Made by a program: the position numbers and the translations under genes. This document shows, in pieces, positions 1 through 8,400 of a DNA stretch of 64,000 nucleotides. Source of the DNA: Frankia casuarinae (lineage in GTDB: Bacteria; Actinomycetota; Actinomycetes; Frankiales; Frankiaceae); contig NC_007777.1 of NCBI RefSeq assembly GCF_000013345.1, positions 124,001 through 188,000 of the forward strand. Reading direction: 5' to 3'. The notes beneath the pieces were generated by a model. The model saw only the letters and a program-made list of their open reading frames with translations. It was not told the origin of the DNA and did not search any database. The stretch's first letter is position 1. Each line of letters starts with the position of its first letter.

Positions 1-507
1 CATGTTCGGGGTGTCCTCGACCCGGCCGGCGCCCCACAACGGACTGGAGTCCAACGCCGCCCGTAACGCCCGCGGCCCGAACCCCCCGCTCACCATGGCG
101 ATCTCGATGGTGCGTGCGATCAGCCGCCGATCCCACCCAGCGTTGATCAGCCGGGTACGGAATCCCACCAGGGTGCCCTTGGCAAACGGGGGACGGTCGG
201 TGTCCAGGCAGTCCAGCACCAGCTGCCAGCGCCGGTCCATCACCGTCGCCTCGATCACCTCGTCGTCGGAGATACCCGTGTAGGCCTGCAGGATCAGCGC
301 CAACGCCAGCTGCGCCGGCGGCACCGGCGGCTGGCCCTTCGGACTGTCGCGGTAGACCTCGGCCAGCTCGGTCTGGAACGCCTCGTCGAACAGCTCATGC
401 CGATACCGGCGCAGGAACACGAACAGCTTCGCCCGCCGCACCAGCCTGATCACTGTTTGTTCCGCAGCCGAGGGCTCCACCGGTGGACGCCACACCCCAG
501 GACGCAT
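1..507 (-). CDS. IS1182-type transposase, N-terminal part (runs off left edge)
   Basis: The minus-strand frame is open from an ATG at 505-507 to the window edge, about 169 codons. The protein begins MRPGVWRPPVEPSAAEQ and contains FVFLRRYRHELFDEAFQ and PPAQLALALILQAYTGISDD, the usual N-terminal region of IS1182/IS4-like DDE transposases in actinobacteria. Catalytic residues would lie outside the window. A hairpin, GGCAGCACC at 510-518 with GGTGCTGCC at 555-563, sits just upstream of the start and may belong to the IS end. Whether the element is intact cannot be seen. Confidence 0.75.
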   Translation of the reverse strand, partial: MRPGVWRPPVEPSAAEQTVIRLVRRAKLFVFLRRYRHELFDEAFQTELAEVYRDSPKGQPPVPPAQLALALILQAYTGISDDEVIEATVMDRRWQLVLDCLDTDRPPFAKGTLVGFRTRLINAGWDRRLIARTIEIAMVSGGFGPRALRAALDSSPLWGAGRVEDTPNM

Positions 508-766
508 CAGGCAGCACCTTCCGATCAGAGGCTGGCACCCGGCACCCACCCACCGGTGCTGCCTACCACAGATCACACACGGCTACTTGACCGGCGCACT
601 AGCCGCCCGTCCGTCCCGAGCCCACTGAAATCCGCCGCGGAGCGTGCGCGCCGACCGCGGCTCGATTACCTGGGCGGTAATCGACCATCCCGGCGACTGT
701 GGCACACGCTGTACGTGGCACAGCACCCTGCGGCCTGTGCCACGCACGATCACGTTGAGGAGGCTG
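508..766. other. Intergenic, IS leader and promoter region
   Basis: No gene is seen here. It holds the hairpin 510-518/555-563 upstream of the transposase and the leader of the next gene, with a Shine-Dalgarno GAGGAGG-like stretch at 757-763. Long open frames crossing it have poor codon structure and look like shadows. Confidence 0.5.
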
Positions 767-1201
767 ATGTCAATGACCACGAGCCAACCCTCGGTCCGTG
801 CCGGGGCCGAGGTCAGGACGGACGGGGCCACCTGGCTACAGCGTTTCCTCGCCCTCGACGCCGTCGTCACCACGGTGAACGGAATCGCCTATCTGGTGGC
901 GTCGGGGCCGTTGGGGCGGCTGTTCGACGTCAGCGGCGATCTGCTGCTCGCTCTGGGCGCTTTCCTGCTCCTCTACGGCCTGGCTGTCGGTTGGCTCGCC
1001 AGCAGGCCGCGGCCATCGGTACTGGCCGTCAACGCGGTGATCGAGGCCAATCTCGCCTGGGCGGTGCTCAGCATCGTCGCGTTGTTGTTCTGGTTCGACG
1101 ATCCCAGCATCGCCGGGCAGGTCTGGATTCCGCTGCAGGCGGCGACGGTCGGCGGTCTCGCCGTGCTGCAGTTCGCCGCCCTGCGTCGCAGTCGGGTGTG
1201 A
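767..1201 (+). CDS. Small four-helix membrane protein
   Basis: 144 residues, unknown function. The ATG at 767 is preferred because GAGGAG lies five bases upstream; the frame stays open further 5' but without membrane or domain character. After a polar N-terminus there are four hydrophobic segments: around FLALDAVVTTVNGIAYLVAS, LLLALGAFLLLYGLAVGWLA, AVIEANLAWAVLSIVALLFW and IPLQAATVGGLAVLQFAAL. The pattern resembles small SPW/DoxX-like membrane proteins but no family is asserted. It is 40 nt upstream of the SnoaL-like gene on the same strand, so the two may be co-transcribed. Confidence 0.75.
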   Translation: MSMTTSQPSVRAGAEVRTDGATWLQRFLALDAVVTTVNGIAYLVASGPLGRLFDVSGDLLLALGAFLLLYGLAVGWLASRPRPSVLAVNAVIEANLAWAVLSIVALLFWFDDPSIAGQVWIPLQAATVGGLAVLQFAALRRSRV

Positions 1202-1241
1202 CTCCGAACACCATCCAGCACGATTTTGAAAGGGTACTGAG

Positions 1242-1610
1242 TTGACTTCGTACAACGACGCTGTCCAGCGGTACTTCGCCGCCTGGAACGCCGCCACTCC
1301 CGAGGACTTGAAGGACGCGGTCGCCGCCGCGTTCACAGAAGAAGGCACCTACACCGACCCGCTGGCCGACGTCAGCGGGCACGACGGCATCGCCGCCGCG
1401 ATCAGCGGAGCGCACGAGCAGTTCCCCGGTTTCGAGTTCAGGCTCGCCGGCTCCCCTGACGGGCACCACAACATCGCTCGTTTCTCCTGGGAACTGGTCT
1501 CGAAGGCCGATGGCTCGGCTCCGGCGGCCGGCTTTGATGTGATCACTCTCGCCGAGGACGGACGAATCAGCTCGGTGAGCGGCTTCCTGGACCGGCTTCC
1601 GGGAGCCTGA
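1242..1610 (+). CDS. SnoaL/NTF2-like protein
   Basis: 122 residues starting at a TTG with GAAAGGG eight bases upstream. The sequence has the layout of the NTF2-like/SnoaL-like cone fold: N-terminal helix (VQRYFAAWNAATPEDL), a turn with YTDPLADVSGHDGIAAAIS, then beta strands with FRLAGSPDGHHNIARFSWEL and ending ISSVSGFLDRLPGA. Members are ligand-binding or isomerase-like proteins, often with no defined substrate. The neighbouring membrane protein gives no strong clue to its job. The family call is good; the function is unknown. Confidence 0.8.
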   Translation: MTSYNDAVQRYFAAWNAATPEDLKDAVAAAFTEEGTYTDPLADVSGHDGIAAAISGAHEQFPGFEFRLAGSPDGHHNIARFSWELVSKADGSAPAAGFDVITLAEDGRISSVSGFLDRLPGA

Positions 1611-1719
1611 CCCCGGAGGTCCGGGCACGGCCCGGTGGAGACGTGCCGACCGGACATCCGTGCCACGGATGCCCGGCCGGCACGCACTTTCGCCTGGGTC
1701 TTTCTCCGGGCCTGGGGGC

Positions 1720-2293
1720 TCATACCACGGGTGCGCCTTTCATGGCGACCTGAAGCGCCTGTGCCGTCTCCGGATCGGCTGGCAGGAAAGTCTCTACCGC
1801 CAGTTCGGAGACGGTCACGTCCATAGGCGTGTTGAACGTGGTGACCGTCGAGATGAGAGACAGGATCGTTTCGCCTGCCTGGATCTGCAGTGGCAGCGCG
1901 AGCGGGTAATGCTCCGCGCCGAGGGAGGCGTGCGCCTGGCCGTCTCCGTCCGAACCAGGCGCCGGGTACGCCGAGACCTCGTTGAACAATTCCTTGAGTT
2001 CACTCGATGGCCGTAGCGTGACCTGTCGGTCGATACGCTCCAGCAGGTGTGCGCGCCACTCGGAAAGGTTACGGATCCGGGGAGCTAGCCCTTCCGGGTG
2101 AAGGGTGATCCTTATGGCATTCATCGGCGGTTCGAGCAGGAATTTTGGAAGGTCCCCGAGCAGTGCCTGGACACCGCGGTTGGCGGTCAGGATGTCGTAC
2201 CTGCCATCCATGATCAACGCGGGATTGGGCTCGTAGGCGGCCAGCAGCCGCTCCAGCCCCGTCCGGAGCACGTACATCTGCGGGTCCTGGAGG
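1720..2293 (-). pseudogene. MmyB-like HTH regulator, 5' half lost to an IS
   Basis: About 190 C-terminal residues remain of an XRE-family regulator with an MmyB-like ligand-binding domain. Typical pieces are visible: LRTGLERLLAAYEPNPALIM, ILTANRGVQALLGDLP, ITLHPEGLAPRIRNLSEWRA and the C-terminal ending MKGAPVV. The helix-turn-helix part that should precede them is absent, because at 2294 the sequence switches to the terminal repeat of an IS701-type element. The remnant cannot bind DNA as encoded. Residues in the same open frame upstream of 2293 belong to the IS. Confidence 0.8.
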
Positions 2294-3148
2294 CTAGAGT
2301 TTCGCAGTTTTCTTGATCGTCTCGCGGTGGTTAGCGAGGCGAGTTGATTTAACCTATTGATGGGACGAGTTGTGTCCGGGTGTGGCACGGCTGCGGCGTG
2401 CCGGTAGAGGAAGCAGGCTTCCCGACGGGCTGATGGCGGGAGCATCGACGCTTCCTAAACCAGCTCGAATGAGTGGACGCCGATGCTCCCGGATGTCACT
2501 GTACCGTTTTCCCTGGCCGTTCTCCTGGCTGATTTCCGACCGTGCTTCACCGTGCCGACCTTCCGGGTTTTCCGCGCCCTGGTGGCCGGGATGCTCGCGG
2601 CCACGGGCCGGCGCACGGTGTGCGGGATGCTCGTCGGCGCCGGGCTGTCGCGGGTGTGGCCGCACGACCGGGTGCACCGGTTCTTCTCCGCCGCGGTCTG
2701 GTCCGCCGACGAGCTCGGGGTGACCCTGGCCCGGCTGGCGGTGCGCCTTCTGATCCCCGCCGGGGCACCGGTGACCGTGGCGGTCGACGACACGCTGTTC
2801 CACCGCAGAGGCACCAAGGTCTGGGCCGCGAGCTGGTTCCACGACGGCTCGGCCGTCGACACCCGCCAGATCGGCTACGGCAACAACTGGGTCCTCGCCG
2901 GAATCATCGTCACCCTACCCTGCCTCGACCGGCAGATCTGCCTGCCGGTGATGGCCCGACTGGTCCGCAAGGACACCACATCGGCCTCCCGGCTGTGGCT
3001 GGCCGCCCGCATGGTCGAGAAACTGGCCACCGCACTGCCCGGACATACGATCCACGCCGTCGCCGACGCCGCCTACGCCGGCGACGAGCTACGCACCCTA
3101 CCCGCCCCGGTGACCTGGACCACCCGACTACGCAAGAACGCCGCCCTC
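2294..3148 (+). mobile_element. IS701-type element, 3'-truncated copy
   Basis: Starts at the terminal repeat CTAGAGTTTCGCAGTTTTCT, identical over its first 25 bases to the left end of the full copy at 25001. Similarity to that copy stops near 3148, after the segment coding TTRLR and an AAL, so about half the transposase and the right end are missing. The left flank is the MmyB-like remnant and the right flank a different broken gene, so the insertion was followed by a deletion. Confidence 0.85.
2483..3148 (+). pseudogene. IS701-family transposase, C-terminally truncated
   Basis: Begins MLPDVTVPFSLAVLLADF at the same ATG as the intact copy at 25198. It retains the first catalytic Asp region (VAVDDTLFHRR) and the second (AVADAAYAGDE), but the region with the catalytic Glu (SIEVAIADAKQ in the full copy) is gone. 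The open frame runs on to 3232 through unrelated sequence. Not expected to be active. Confidence 0.85.
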
Positions 3149-3361
3149 GACGGTGGACTCGCGCAGGAACCTGCGGCGCCAGTACCGGTCGGCGCAGATC
3201 AGCCAGGGGTCGGTGACGAAGTCCGCCGATGAGACCCGGAAGGGAGGTTCGATGTTCGCGTCGATCAGCTCGGCGGCGACGTCCTCGCAGACCCGGTCCA
3301 ACTCGCGGGAGTCGGCTGAGGCTGCCTGACCGAGCCGCGCATTGATCGATGCGACGTCCAT
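3149..3361 (-). pseudogene. Unknown protein, N-terminal fragment
   Basis: About 70 residues starting MDVASINARLGQAASADSRE with codon use like a real gene (FVTDPWLICADRYWRRRFL). It is cut at its 3' end by the junction with the truncated IS701 copy near 3149. The arrangement slightly resembles small phage-type head or tail assembly proteins, but no family is claimed. It diverges from the glycosyltransferase gene and shares a 72-bp promoter region with it. Confidence 0.5.
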
Positions 3362-3390
3362 GTGCCCCCTCCGTCAGATCTTCTCCGGAT

Positions 3391-3424
3391 ATGTACCACA
3401 CGGCTGCGGGGCGGATCGGTACAT
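3391..3424. promoter_or_regulatory. Symmetrical divergent promoter/operator
   Basis: ATGTACC at 3391-3397 and GGTACAT at 3418-3424 form a perfect 7-bp inverted repeat with a 20-nt spacer. Each half extends to GGTACATA on the strand it would serve, so a -10-like TACATA box points at each of the two divergent genes. This suggests shared control of the fragment at 3361 and the glycosyltransferase at 3434. Confidence 0.4.
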
Positions 3425-3433
3425 ACTGCGAAC

Positions 3434-4207
3434 ATGCGGGTCGATGTGGTCACCGCGGTACACGCCGAGTACGCGGGTTACCTGCCCGCGGCGTGGGACT
3501 CGCTGCACCGGCAGAGCCATCCCCACTGGACGTGGCGGGTTCACCTCGACGGGTCGCCCGACGAGGTCCTCGACGTGCTGACCGCCTGCGGAGCGGCGGA
3601 CGACGGCCGGGTCCGGATCGCCGCGCACGGCACCCAGGAAGGCCTCGGGGTCGCCCGCAACATCGCCCTCGGCGCGTGCACCGCGCCGCTGGTCCAGAAC
3701 CTCGACGCCGACGATGAGCTCGAACCCGGCGCGCTCGCCGACCTCAGCGGCGCGCTCGCCGCCCATCCCGCGGCAGGCTACGCGGTCGGCCATGCCCGCG
3801 ACCTGCACGCTGACGGCACCCTGCGCACCGCGCCGCTGGCAGTGCCCGCCGGGCCGCTGGCCCGCGGTGCGCTGGCCGTCGCGTGGGCGTCCGCCTTACC
3901 CGACCGCACCCTGCCACCCGTGCATCCGGCCGGGGTGATGTGGCGCCGAAACCTGCTCCTCGTCGTCGGGGGATGGGCGGCGCTGCGCGGTGTCGAGGAC
4001 ACCGCGACCCTCATTGCCGGCTCCGCCCTCGCCACCGGAATACTGCTCGACGTCCCCACATTGCGCTACCGACGCCACGACGCACAGCGTTCCCGCCAGA
4101 ACGGCAATTTTTCGGAGGGCAATATTTGCTCATCTGGCGGTGTGCCGCCCTACTCGCCGGCGGACCCCCCTGGGAAGAGCGGTAACCAGCAGGGCCGTGT
4201 GGGATGA
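3434..4207 (+). CDS. Family 2 glycosyltransferase
   Basis: 257 residues, GT-A fold. The ATG at 3434 begins MRVDVVTAVHAEYAGYLPAA, the normal N-terminal nucleotide-binding strand, so the 24 extra codons upstream are rejected. Further motifs are LGVARNIALGACTAPLVQNL followed by the metal-binding DADDELEPGA (the DxD region), and VMWRRNLLLVVGGWAALRGVED, the acceptor-side W/ED region of GT2 enzymes. It should transfer a sugar from an NDP-sugar in the cytoplasm; the acceptor is unknown. The last 40 residues (after LRYRRHDAQRSRQ) are low in typical domain character and may reflect a changed 3' end. Confidence 0.8.
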   Translation: MRVDVVTAVHAEYAGYLPAAWDSLHRQSHPHWTWRVHLDGSPDEVLDVLTACGAADDGRVRIAAHGTQEGLGVARNIALGACTAPLVQNLDADDELEPGALADLSGALAAHPAAGYAVGHARDLHADGTLRTAPLAVPAGPLARGALAVAWASALPDRTLPPVHPAGVMWRRNLLLVVGGWAALRGVEDTATLIAGSALATGILLDVPTLRYRRHDAQRSRQNGNFSEGNICSSGGVPPYSPADPPGKSGNQQGRVG

Positions 4208-4267
4208 TCGGCTGAATAGCATTCGTGGTCCACGAGCAAAGAGGCTGAGTTCACCAGAGTTCGGTTT
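4208..4267. repeat. Short direct duplication at the SGNH 3' end
   Basis: ACCAGAGTTCGGT occurs at about 4254-4266 and again at 4271-4283, the second copy covering the stop region of the SGNH hydrolase. It is a small recent-looking duplication. No other feature is seen here. Confidence 0.4.
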
Positions 4268-5806
4268 TTACCAGAGTTCGGTGAGCGCGGCGAACAGCTG
4301 GAGCCGGTGCTGTAGCCAGCCGAGGGTGCGGAAGTCGCCGCCGAGGCTGGCGGGCGGGTTGCTGACCAGGGTGTCCCGACGCAGGAGATCAGCAAAGTCG
4401 ATGGTGGCGCCCACGGCTCCGGGTACGTTCGCGCGGGCCAGGATCGCGAGCATTTCGCTGGCCATGATGCCGTAGCCGATGCTGGTGGGATGGACGCCGT
4501 CGAGCGCGATAAGACCTCCCTGGGTACGACCCCGGGCGTCGGAGAGGAAGAATCGGGTGTCGGGCCGGGGGTGCAGCTCGCGGAGTGCCTGGGGTAGCGG
4601 ATAGGGGCCGTACCGGTTCCACCAGCTCGGTCGGGTGGTCGGGTCGTCGAGATAGCGGCGGTAGGCGAGCCGGTCCAGCAGGGCGCACAGGTCGAAGACC
4701 CGCCAGTCGTCACCGGCCTGCCGGTGCGCCCTGACGTGTTCGATGATGACCTGGTTGTACATGTCGATGGCGCTGTCGATCTGCCGGCACTGCGTCCCGG
4801 TGAGGCAGGGGTCGGCGGTGTCGAACTGGTCGTCGCTGATCCAGGCGTAGGTGTAGCGGGCGAAGTATCGCGAGCCTTCCGGCTTGTCGCCGACCCCGCG
4901 GGCGAGCGGTGCGACGGTGACGTGGGGGACGGTGACCAGCACGACATGCCGGGCTCCCACCTTTTCGATTTCGGTGACGAGCTGGTCGTACTCCTGCTGG
5001 AAGTGGGCGGGGCGCCATACCGTGTAGGCCTTCTTCCCGTTCAGGTCGGCGAAGTTGTCTCCGCTCCAGACCAGCCGCAGCCGCAGAACGCTGGACAGCG
5101 CGTTGTTGGCCCCGAGAGCGACCACGAGCGTGCCGACGCCCTCGGCACCGAGCTGCCGCGCCGCCGTCAGCTGGGTGGTACCCGGGTCGCCGGGGCCGGC
5201 CAGGGCACGCAGGGCAGCGATCGGCCCGTCGTTCTGGACCAGGAGCCTGCGCGGATTCCAGGACCGGCGGGCGGGGCGCTCGGCCAGCTGTTCCTGGCAC
5301 CAGCCGACGTTCTTCGAGAGTGCGTCGCGGACATCCCAACCGTAGATTGCGAGATTGTGGTTGAATTCCGCCTGCTCGACGGGGAGCCGGCCCGGGCCGA
5401 AGCCCCAGTAGCGTTGCACCCCCCGCGCCTGGGTGTACAGCGCGACTATCAGGCGTAGCGCGTGCGCCGGTAGCGGCCGGCCCTTGGTAATGGTGTCCGC
5501 GTGGCGCAGCAACTCCTCCATGTTGAGGGGGAGGCCGGCGCAGCCATCCGGCCCGGGATAGACCGGATAGCGAAACGGCGTCACCCCCATCGCCTCGGCC
5601 AGCAGAGCCGGCCACGACCGGTCGGTGTTGCGGACCGCCAGATTCTGGAAGCCATGGGTGAGCGAATCACCGATCGTCACGAGCGGATGGGCGACATCCA
5701 CGTCGGACTCGATGGTGAACTCTAGGCCGAGGTCGTCCCGAACGGGCTCCGGAGCCTCCACGCTAATCACCAGCTCGTCCGGCGCTGGCACCTCCGGTAC
5801 GGACAT
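4268..5806 (-). CDS. SGNH/GDSL-family hydrolase
   Basis: 512 residues from the ATG at 5804-5806, which has GGAAGGAG ten bases upstream; the longer open frame is proline/arginine-rich shadow. The nucleophile block is VTIGDSLTHGF (Ser in GDS near residue 48), an Asn block is VVALGANNALSS, and the catalytic Asp/His block is ALDGVHPTSIGYG near the C-terminus. This is the Ser-Asp-His arrangement of SGNH esterases/lipases. At over 500 residues it is long for the family, with an insert between the blocks. There is no signal peptide in the chosen start. Substrate unknown. It is convergent with the glycosyltransferase and is followed upstream by the dioxygenase-like gene on the same strand. Confidence 0.85.
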   Translation of the reverse strand: MSVPEVPAPDELVISVEAPEPVRDDLGLEFTIESDVDVAHPLVTIGDSLTHGFQNLAVRNTDRSWPALLAEAMGVTPFRYPVYPGPDGCAGLPLNMEELLRHADTITKGRPLPAHALRLIVALYTQARGVQRYWGFGPGRLPVEQAEFNHNLAIYGWDVRDALSKNVGWCQEQLAERPARRSWNPRRLLVQNDGPIAALRALAGPGDPGTTQLTAARQLGAEGVGTLVVALGANNALSSVLRLRLVWSGDNFADLNGKKAYTVWRPAHFQQEYDQLVTEIEKVGARHVVLVTVPHVTVAPLARGVGDKPEGSRYFARYTYAWISDDQFDTADPCLTGTQCRQIDSAIDMYNQVIIEHVRAHRQAGDDWRVFDLCALLDRLAYRRYLDDPTTRPSWWNRYGPYPLPQALRELHPRPDTRFFLSDARGRTQGGLIALDGVHPTSIGYGIMASEMLAILARANVPGAVGATIDFADLLRRDTLVSNPPASLGGDFRTLGWLQHRLQLFAALTELW

Positions 5807-6056
5807 CGCGGCTCTCCTTCCCCCAACCCACGATTTCCCCGACCTATGATTTCCCCCAACCCGCGATGCGTGAGTCGCCCCCGAGGTCGAGAGCGCCATT
5901 GTGCACCCACGCACCTGTCCAGCCCCCCGAGTCCCCAGCCCCCGAGTCCCCCGAGTCCCCGGAGACCTCTCGACCACCGGGATCGTCGAGTTCGACTCCG
6001 TGAACCGGAGGGGGTTGGCCGTGACGACGGGGTGTCCTCCCGATGCGTCGTGTGGG
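5807..6056. other. Intergenic with C-rich microrepeats
   Basis: No gene seen. Around 5925-5965 the unit CCCCCGAGTCCC is repeated imperfectly three or four times. The Shine-Dalgarno of the SGNH gene lies at the left end. Confidence 0.4.
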
Positions 6057-7040
6057 TCAGCTCGGCGCACCCGGCGGCCGCCCGCCGGGCCCGCCGGACG
6101 GTGGCTGGCCGCCGGGCGCACCGGCGGGCTGGCCGCTGGACGGGGTGGTCGTGGTGTCGACGCCGACGGCGAGGGAGACCGTGTAGCCGCTGGTGACGTT
6201 GCCGGTCACGGTGGCGAGCTGGCGGGCGCCACCGTCGTCCCCGAAGACGTTGTCGCTGTCGAGACTGGCCTGAGACAGGTTCGCGATCGACGCCTTGTAG
6301 CCCTGCTGCGCGTAGACTTGGTCGCAGACGTTCTTCGGCAGGGCGACCTGGGACGTGGCGATCGCTTTGGTGGCGTCGGTGATGCTGGCCTGGTCGGGGT
6401 AGACCTCGAAGTGGATGTGTGGCCAGCGTCCGCTGTAGCAGGCCGGGAAGATGCTGGTGAAGCGTACCTTCCCGGCCTTGTCGGCGATCTGGACGCCGCG
6501 CAGGTAGTTCTGGTCGGTGATGCCGTTGGTGTACATCGAGTAGCGGCCTTCGCGGTCACAGTGCCACACGTAGACGGCCACTCCCGCGAAGGGGACGCCG
6601 TCGGCGAGATCGGTGATGGTCAGCTCCAGCGTCATGGGAACGCCCTCGGCGGTGCCGGTCGCTCCGCCGAAGCTGGACCGGATGTCGCTGCGGACCACGC
6701 CGCTCTGCTCGAGCACGTCCGGCCCGTTGGAACCGTCGCCCGGGTAGGGGCCAGCCGTCTCCTGGGGGATCTCCCCGGACGCCCCGCTGGTCGAGGCGGA
6801 TGACGACGTGCTGGGCGACGCGGTGGAGCCGGACGATCCCGAGGCTTCGGCCCCGCCTGTTCCGCAGGCAGTCAGGCCCGCCGTCGCGGCACCGAGGCCG
6901 AGAAAGGTCAGCATCCGCCGCCGGCTCAGCAGCGTGCCGAGGTCGAAGCCCAGTCCCTGGTCGACGGCCTCCTCCTCGGGCCGGGGCAGGGGACGCCCCT
7001 CGTACGTCGGCCTCCGGCCGTCCCGCTGGTAATCCGTCAT
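6057..7040 (-). CDS. Exported intradiol ring-cleavage dioxygenase-like lipoprotein
   Basis: 327 residues. N-terminal twin-arginine segment SRRRMLTFLGLGAATAGL (about residues 39-56) runs into a lipobox LTACG, so the protein is probably exported by Tat and lipidated. A Ser/Thr linker follows. The core has ETAGPYPGDG, VAVYVWHCDREGRYSMY, NYLRGVQ and PACYSGRWPHIHFEVY. The Tyr in the GRYS motif, the Tyr in ACYSGR and the two His of PHIHF are the Fe(III) ligands of intradiol dioxygenases, all present. The C-terminal 35 residues are Pro/Gly-rich. The usual role is aromatic ring cleavage, but exported members have unknown substrates. Upstream, at 7041-7257, no gene is seen. Confidence 0.88.
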   Translation of the reverse strand: MTDYQRDGRRPTYEGRPLPRPEEEAVDQGLGFDLGTLLSRRRMLTFLGLGAATAGLTACGTGGAEASGSSGSTASPSTSSSASTSGASGEIPQETAGPYPGDGSNGPDVLEQSGVVRSDIRSSFGGATGTAEGVPMTLELTITDLADGVPFAGVAVYVWHCDREGRYSMYTNGITDQNYLRGVQIADKAGKVRFTSIFPACYSGRWPHIHFEVYPDQASITDATKAIATSQVALPKNVCDQVYAQQGYKASIANLSQASLDSDNVFGDDGGARQLATVTGNVTSGYTVSLAVGVDTTTTPSSGQPAGAPGGQPPSGGPGGRPPGAPS

Positions 7041-7257
7041 GCGCTCTCCCTGAAATCGACTGATCTTGTGCCTTCACCATGGCGGGACAGTTTTTGCCCG
7101 CGCTGTGCGTCCGCTGTGCCTCGGCTGTGCGCGCCAGGTCCCCATCACGGCGGCGGCGGGAAGACCGGCAGGCACGAGCCGGCAGGCACGAGCCGGCCGG
7201 ATCGGGCCGGCCGGCACGGATCGGGCCGCATGACGGTACCGGTGGGGCTGAGGCTGA
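7041..7257. other. Intergenic
   Basis: No gene recognised. It contains a CGGCAGGCACGAGC-type microrepeat (about 7168-7195) and the presumed promoter region of the dioxygenase gene. Confidence 0.4.
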
Positions 7258-7513
7258 CTACGGGATGGTCCACTCGCGCACGGTGACGATGTCCAGCCGT
7301 CGTTCCACGACGGCGCCTGCCGGCCAGCCGTTGACGAGCCGGGTCAGCTCGTCGGCCAGCGATTCGGAGCCGACGGCGTGCCACCTCTGCGCGGCTAGGC
7401 CTGCCCGTAGCGCCTCGGCGTAGGAGCTCCGGCTCATCTCGGCGATGTCGCGAACCATCGCCGTCGTCGTCGCGTTGGCCCTGGGTGGCCGCGGTCGCGG
7501 TCAGGATCTTCAT
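7258..7513 (-). pseudogene. Small actinobacterial protein with internal deletion
   Basis: The ATG at 7513 has a strong GAGGAG site and encodes MKILTATAATQGQR, the characteristic start of a small actinobacterial family (remembered as DUF7715-like). Immediately afterwards the reading frame changes: frame 2 continues NATTTAMVRDIAEMSRSSYA and runs to a normal C-terminus VVERRLDIVTVREWTIP. In the family, tens of residues normally separate the TQGxR start from the xATTTAMV block. The simplest reading is an internal deletion that also shifted frame, near 7470. The peptide encoded in the first frame is then meaningless. Confidence 0.65.
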
Positions 7514-7747
7514 GTCGGCTCCTCGGAGCAGGGAGGTGTCGGGTGCACGGGCAAGCGAGCGGTCACAACCGCGGGCCGTTGAGTCGTGACCGCGGGCTGT
7601 TGAACGGACGGGCCCCGAACGCAGTCGGGCCCCGAACGCAGTCGGACCCGCGCATCGAAGCACCCGGGAGCTCAATCGACGAGGAGTAAATCCGGCTGTG
7701 GGCGCCCTCGACGGACGTCACCGCAGGTCAGGTGCCCTATATCGAGC
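7514..7747. repeat. Intergenic with short tandem duplications
   Basis: GGCCCCGAACGCAGTCGG is present twice in tandem with a 17-bp period (7611-7645). A second duplication, GCCGAACGCCGAGAA, follows at about 7757-7784 at the edge of the next remnant. No gene is seen in this stretch. Confidence 0.5.
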
Positions 7748-8400
7748 GTGCGCCGCCGAACGCCGAGAAGCCGAACGCCGAGAAAACGCGCTCATCTGCA
7801 GTTCCTTGACTCCGGGGGCGGCGACGGCGTCCAGCTCGCGCGGAGCGCCCTCGGCGAGTTCGACCCGTCGTTGCTCCGGGTCGCGGCGGGATCGGGTGCG
7901 CTGTCGGTGCGTCGGTCGGTCCAGCTCGATGCCGAGACCTCGGTCTGGATCGGGACGTCGTCCGGTGCGCATCCCGGGGCGGCTGTCGAGGTAACCGGCC
8001 CGGCGCAGCAGCAGCAGCCGGCGGCGGTCGGGCCCGCGTGGCAGGCGGTGCTCAGGCTGATCACCGCGACGGAGCCGGGGCTGGTCGAGCTGGTGCGGGA
8101 GCTGGCGGCGCGGGATGTGCCGGTACCGGAGGTCGGGTACGAACTCGGGGACGCGGCCTGGCAGGCGGAGCTGGCCTGGCCGGCCGCCAGGATCGGGGTC
8201 GTCACCGCGGCCGGGCCGGGCGACCCCGAAGGCTCGGGACGCGACGCCGCCTACGCGGCGGCAGGCTGGCTGGTGCGGACCGTGTCCGAATGGCAGGCAT
8301 CCGATCTCGCCTCGAACCTCACATTGAATCTCGTAGCGAACCTCGCAACGAACCTCGCAACGAACCCCGCATCAAGGATCGATGGTCCACTCGGCTCACG
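7748..8400 (+). pseudogene. Helicase/nuclease-type protein, C-terminal remnant
   Basis: The frame from about 7790 to 8380 has strong coding character: LDSGGGDGVQLARSALGEFD, then AWQAVLRLITATEPGLVELV, then VPEVGYELGDAAWQAELAWP and DAAYAAAGWLVRT. The last blocks resemble the nuclease-like C-terminal ends of large DEAD/DUF1998-type helicases. No start or helicase motifs precede them. After 8310 the protein degenerates into NL-T/A-rich repeats coded by GAACCTCGCAAC units, and the open frame then runs out of phase under the UvrD gene. I read this as the 3' end of a larger gene whose 5' part is gone; the family is a guess. Confidence 0.4.

Noticed and set aside
397-1245. 282-codon plus-strand frame covering the small membrane protein gene
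   Set aside because: Arginine-rich and out of phase with the membrane protein, whose start has a clear ribosome site.
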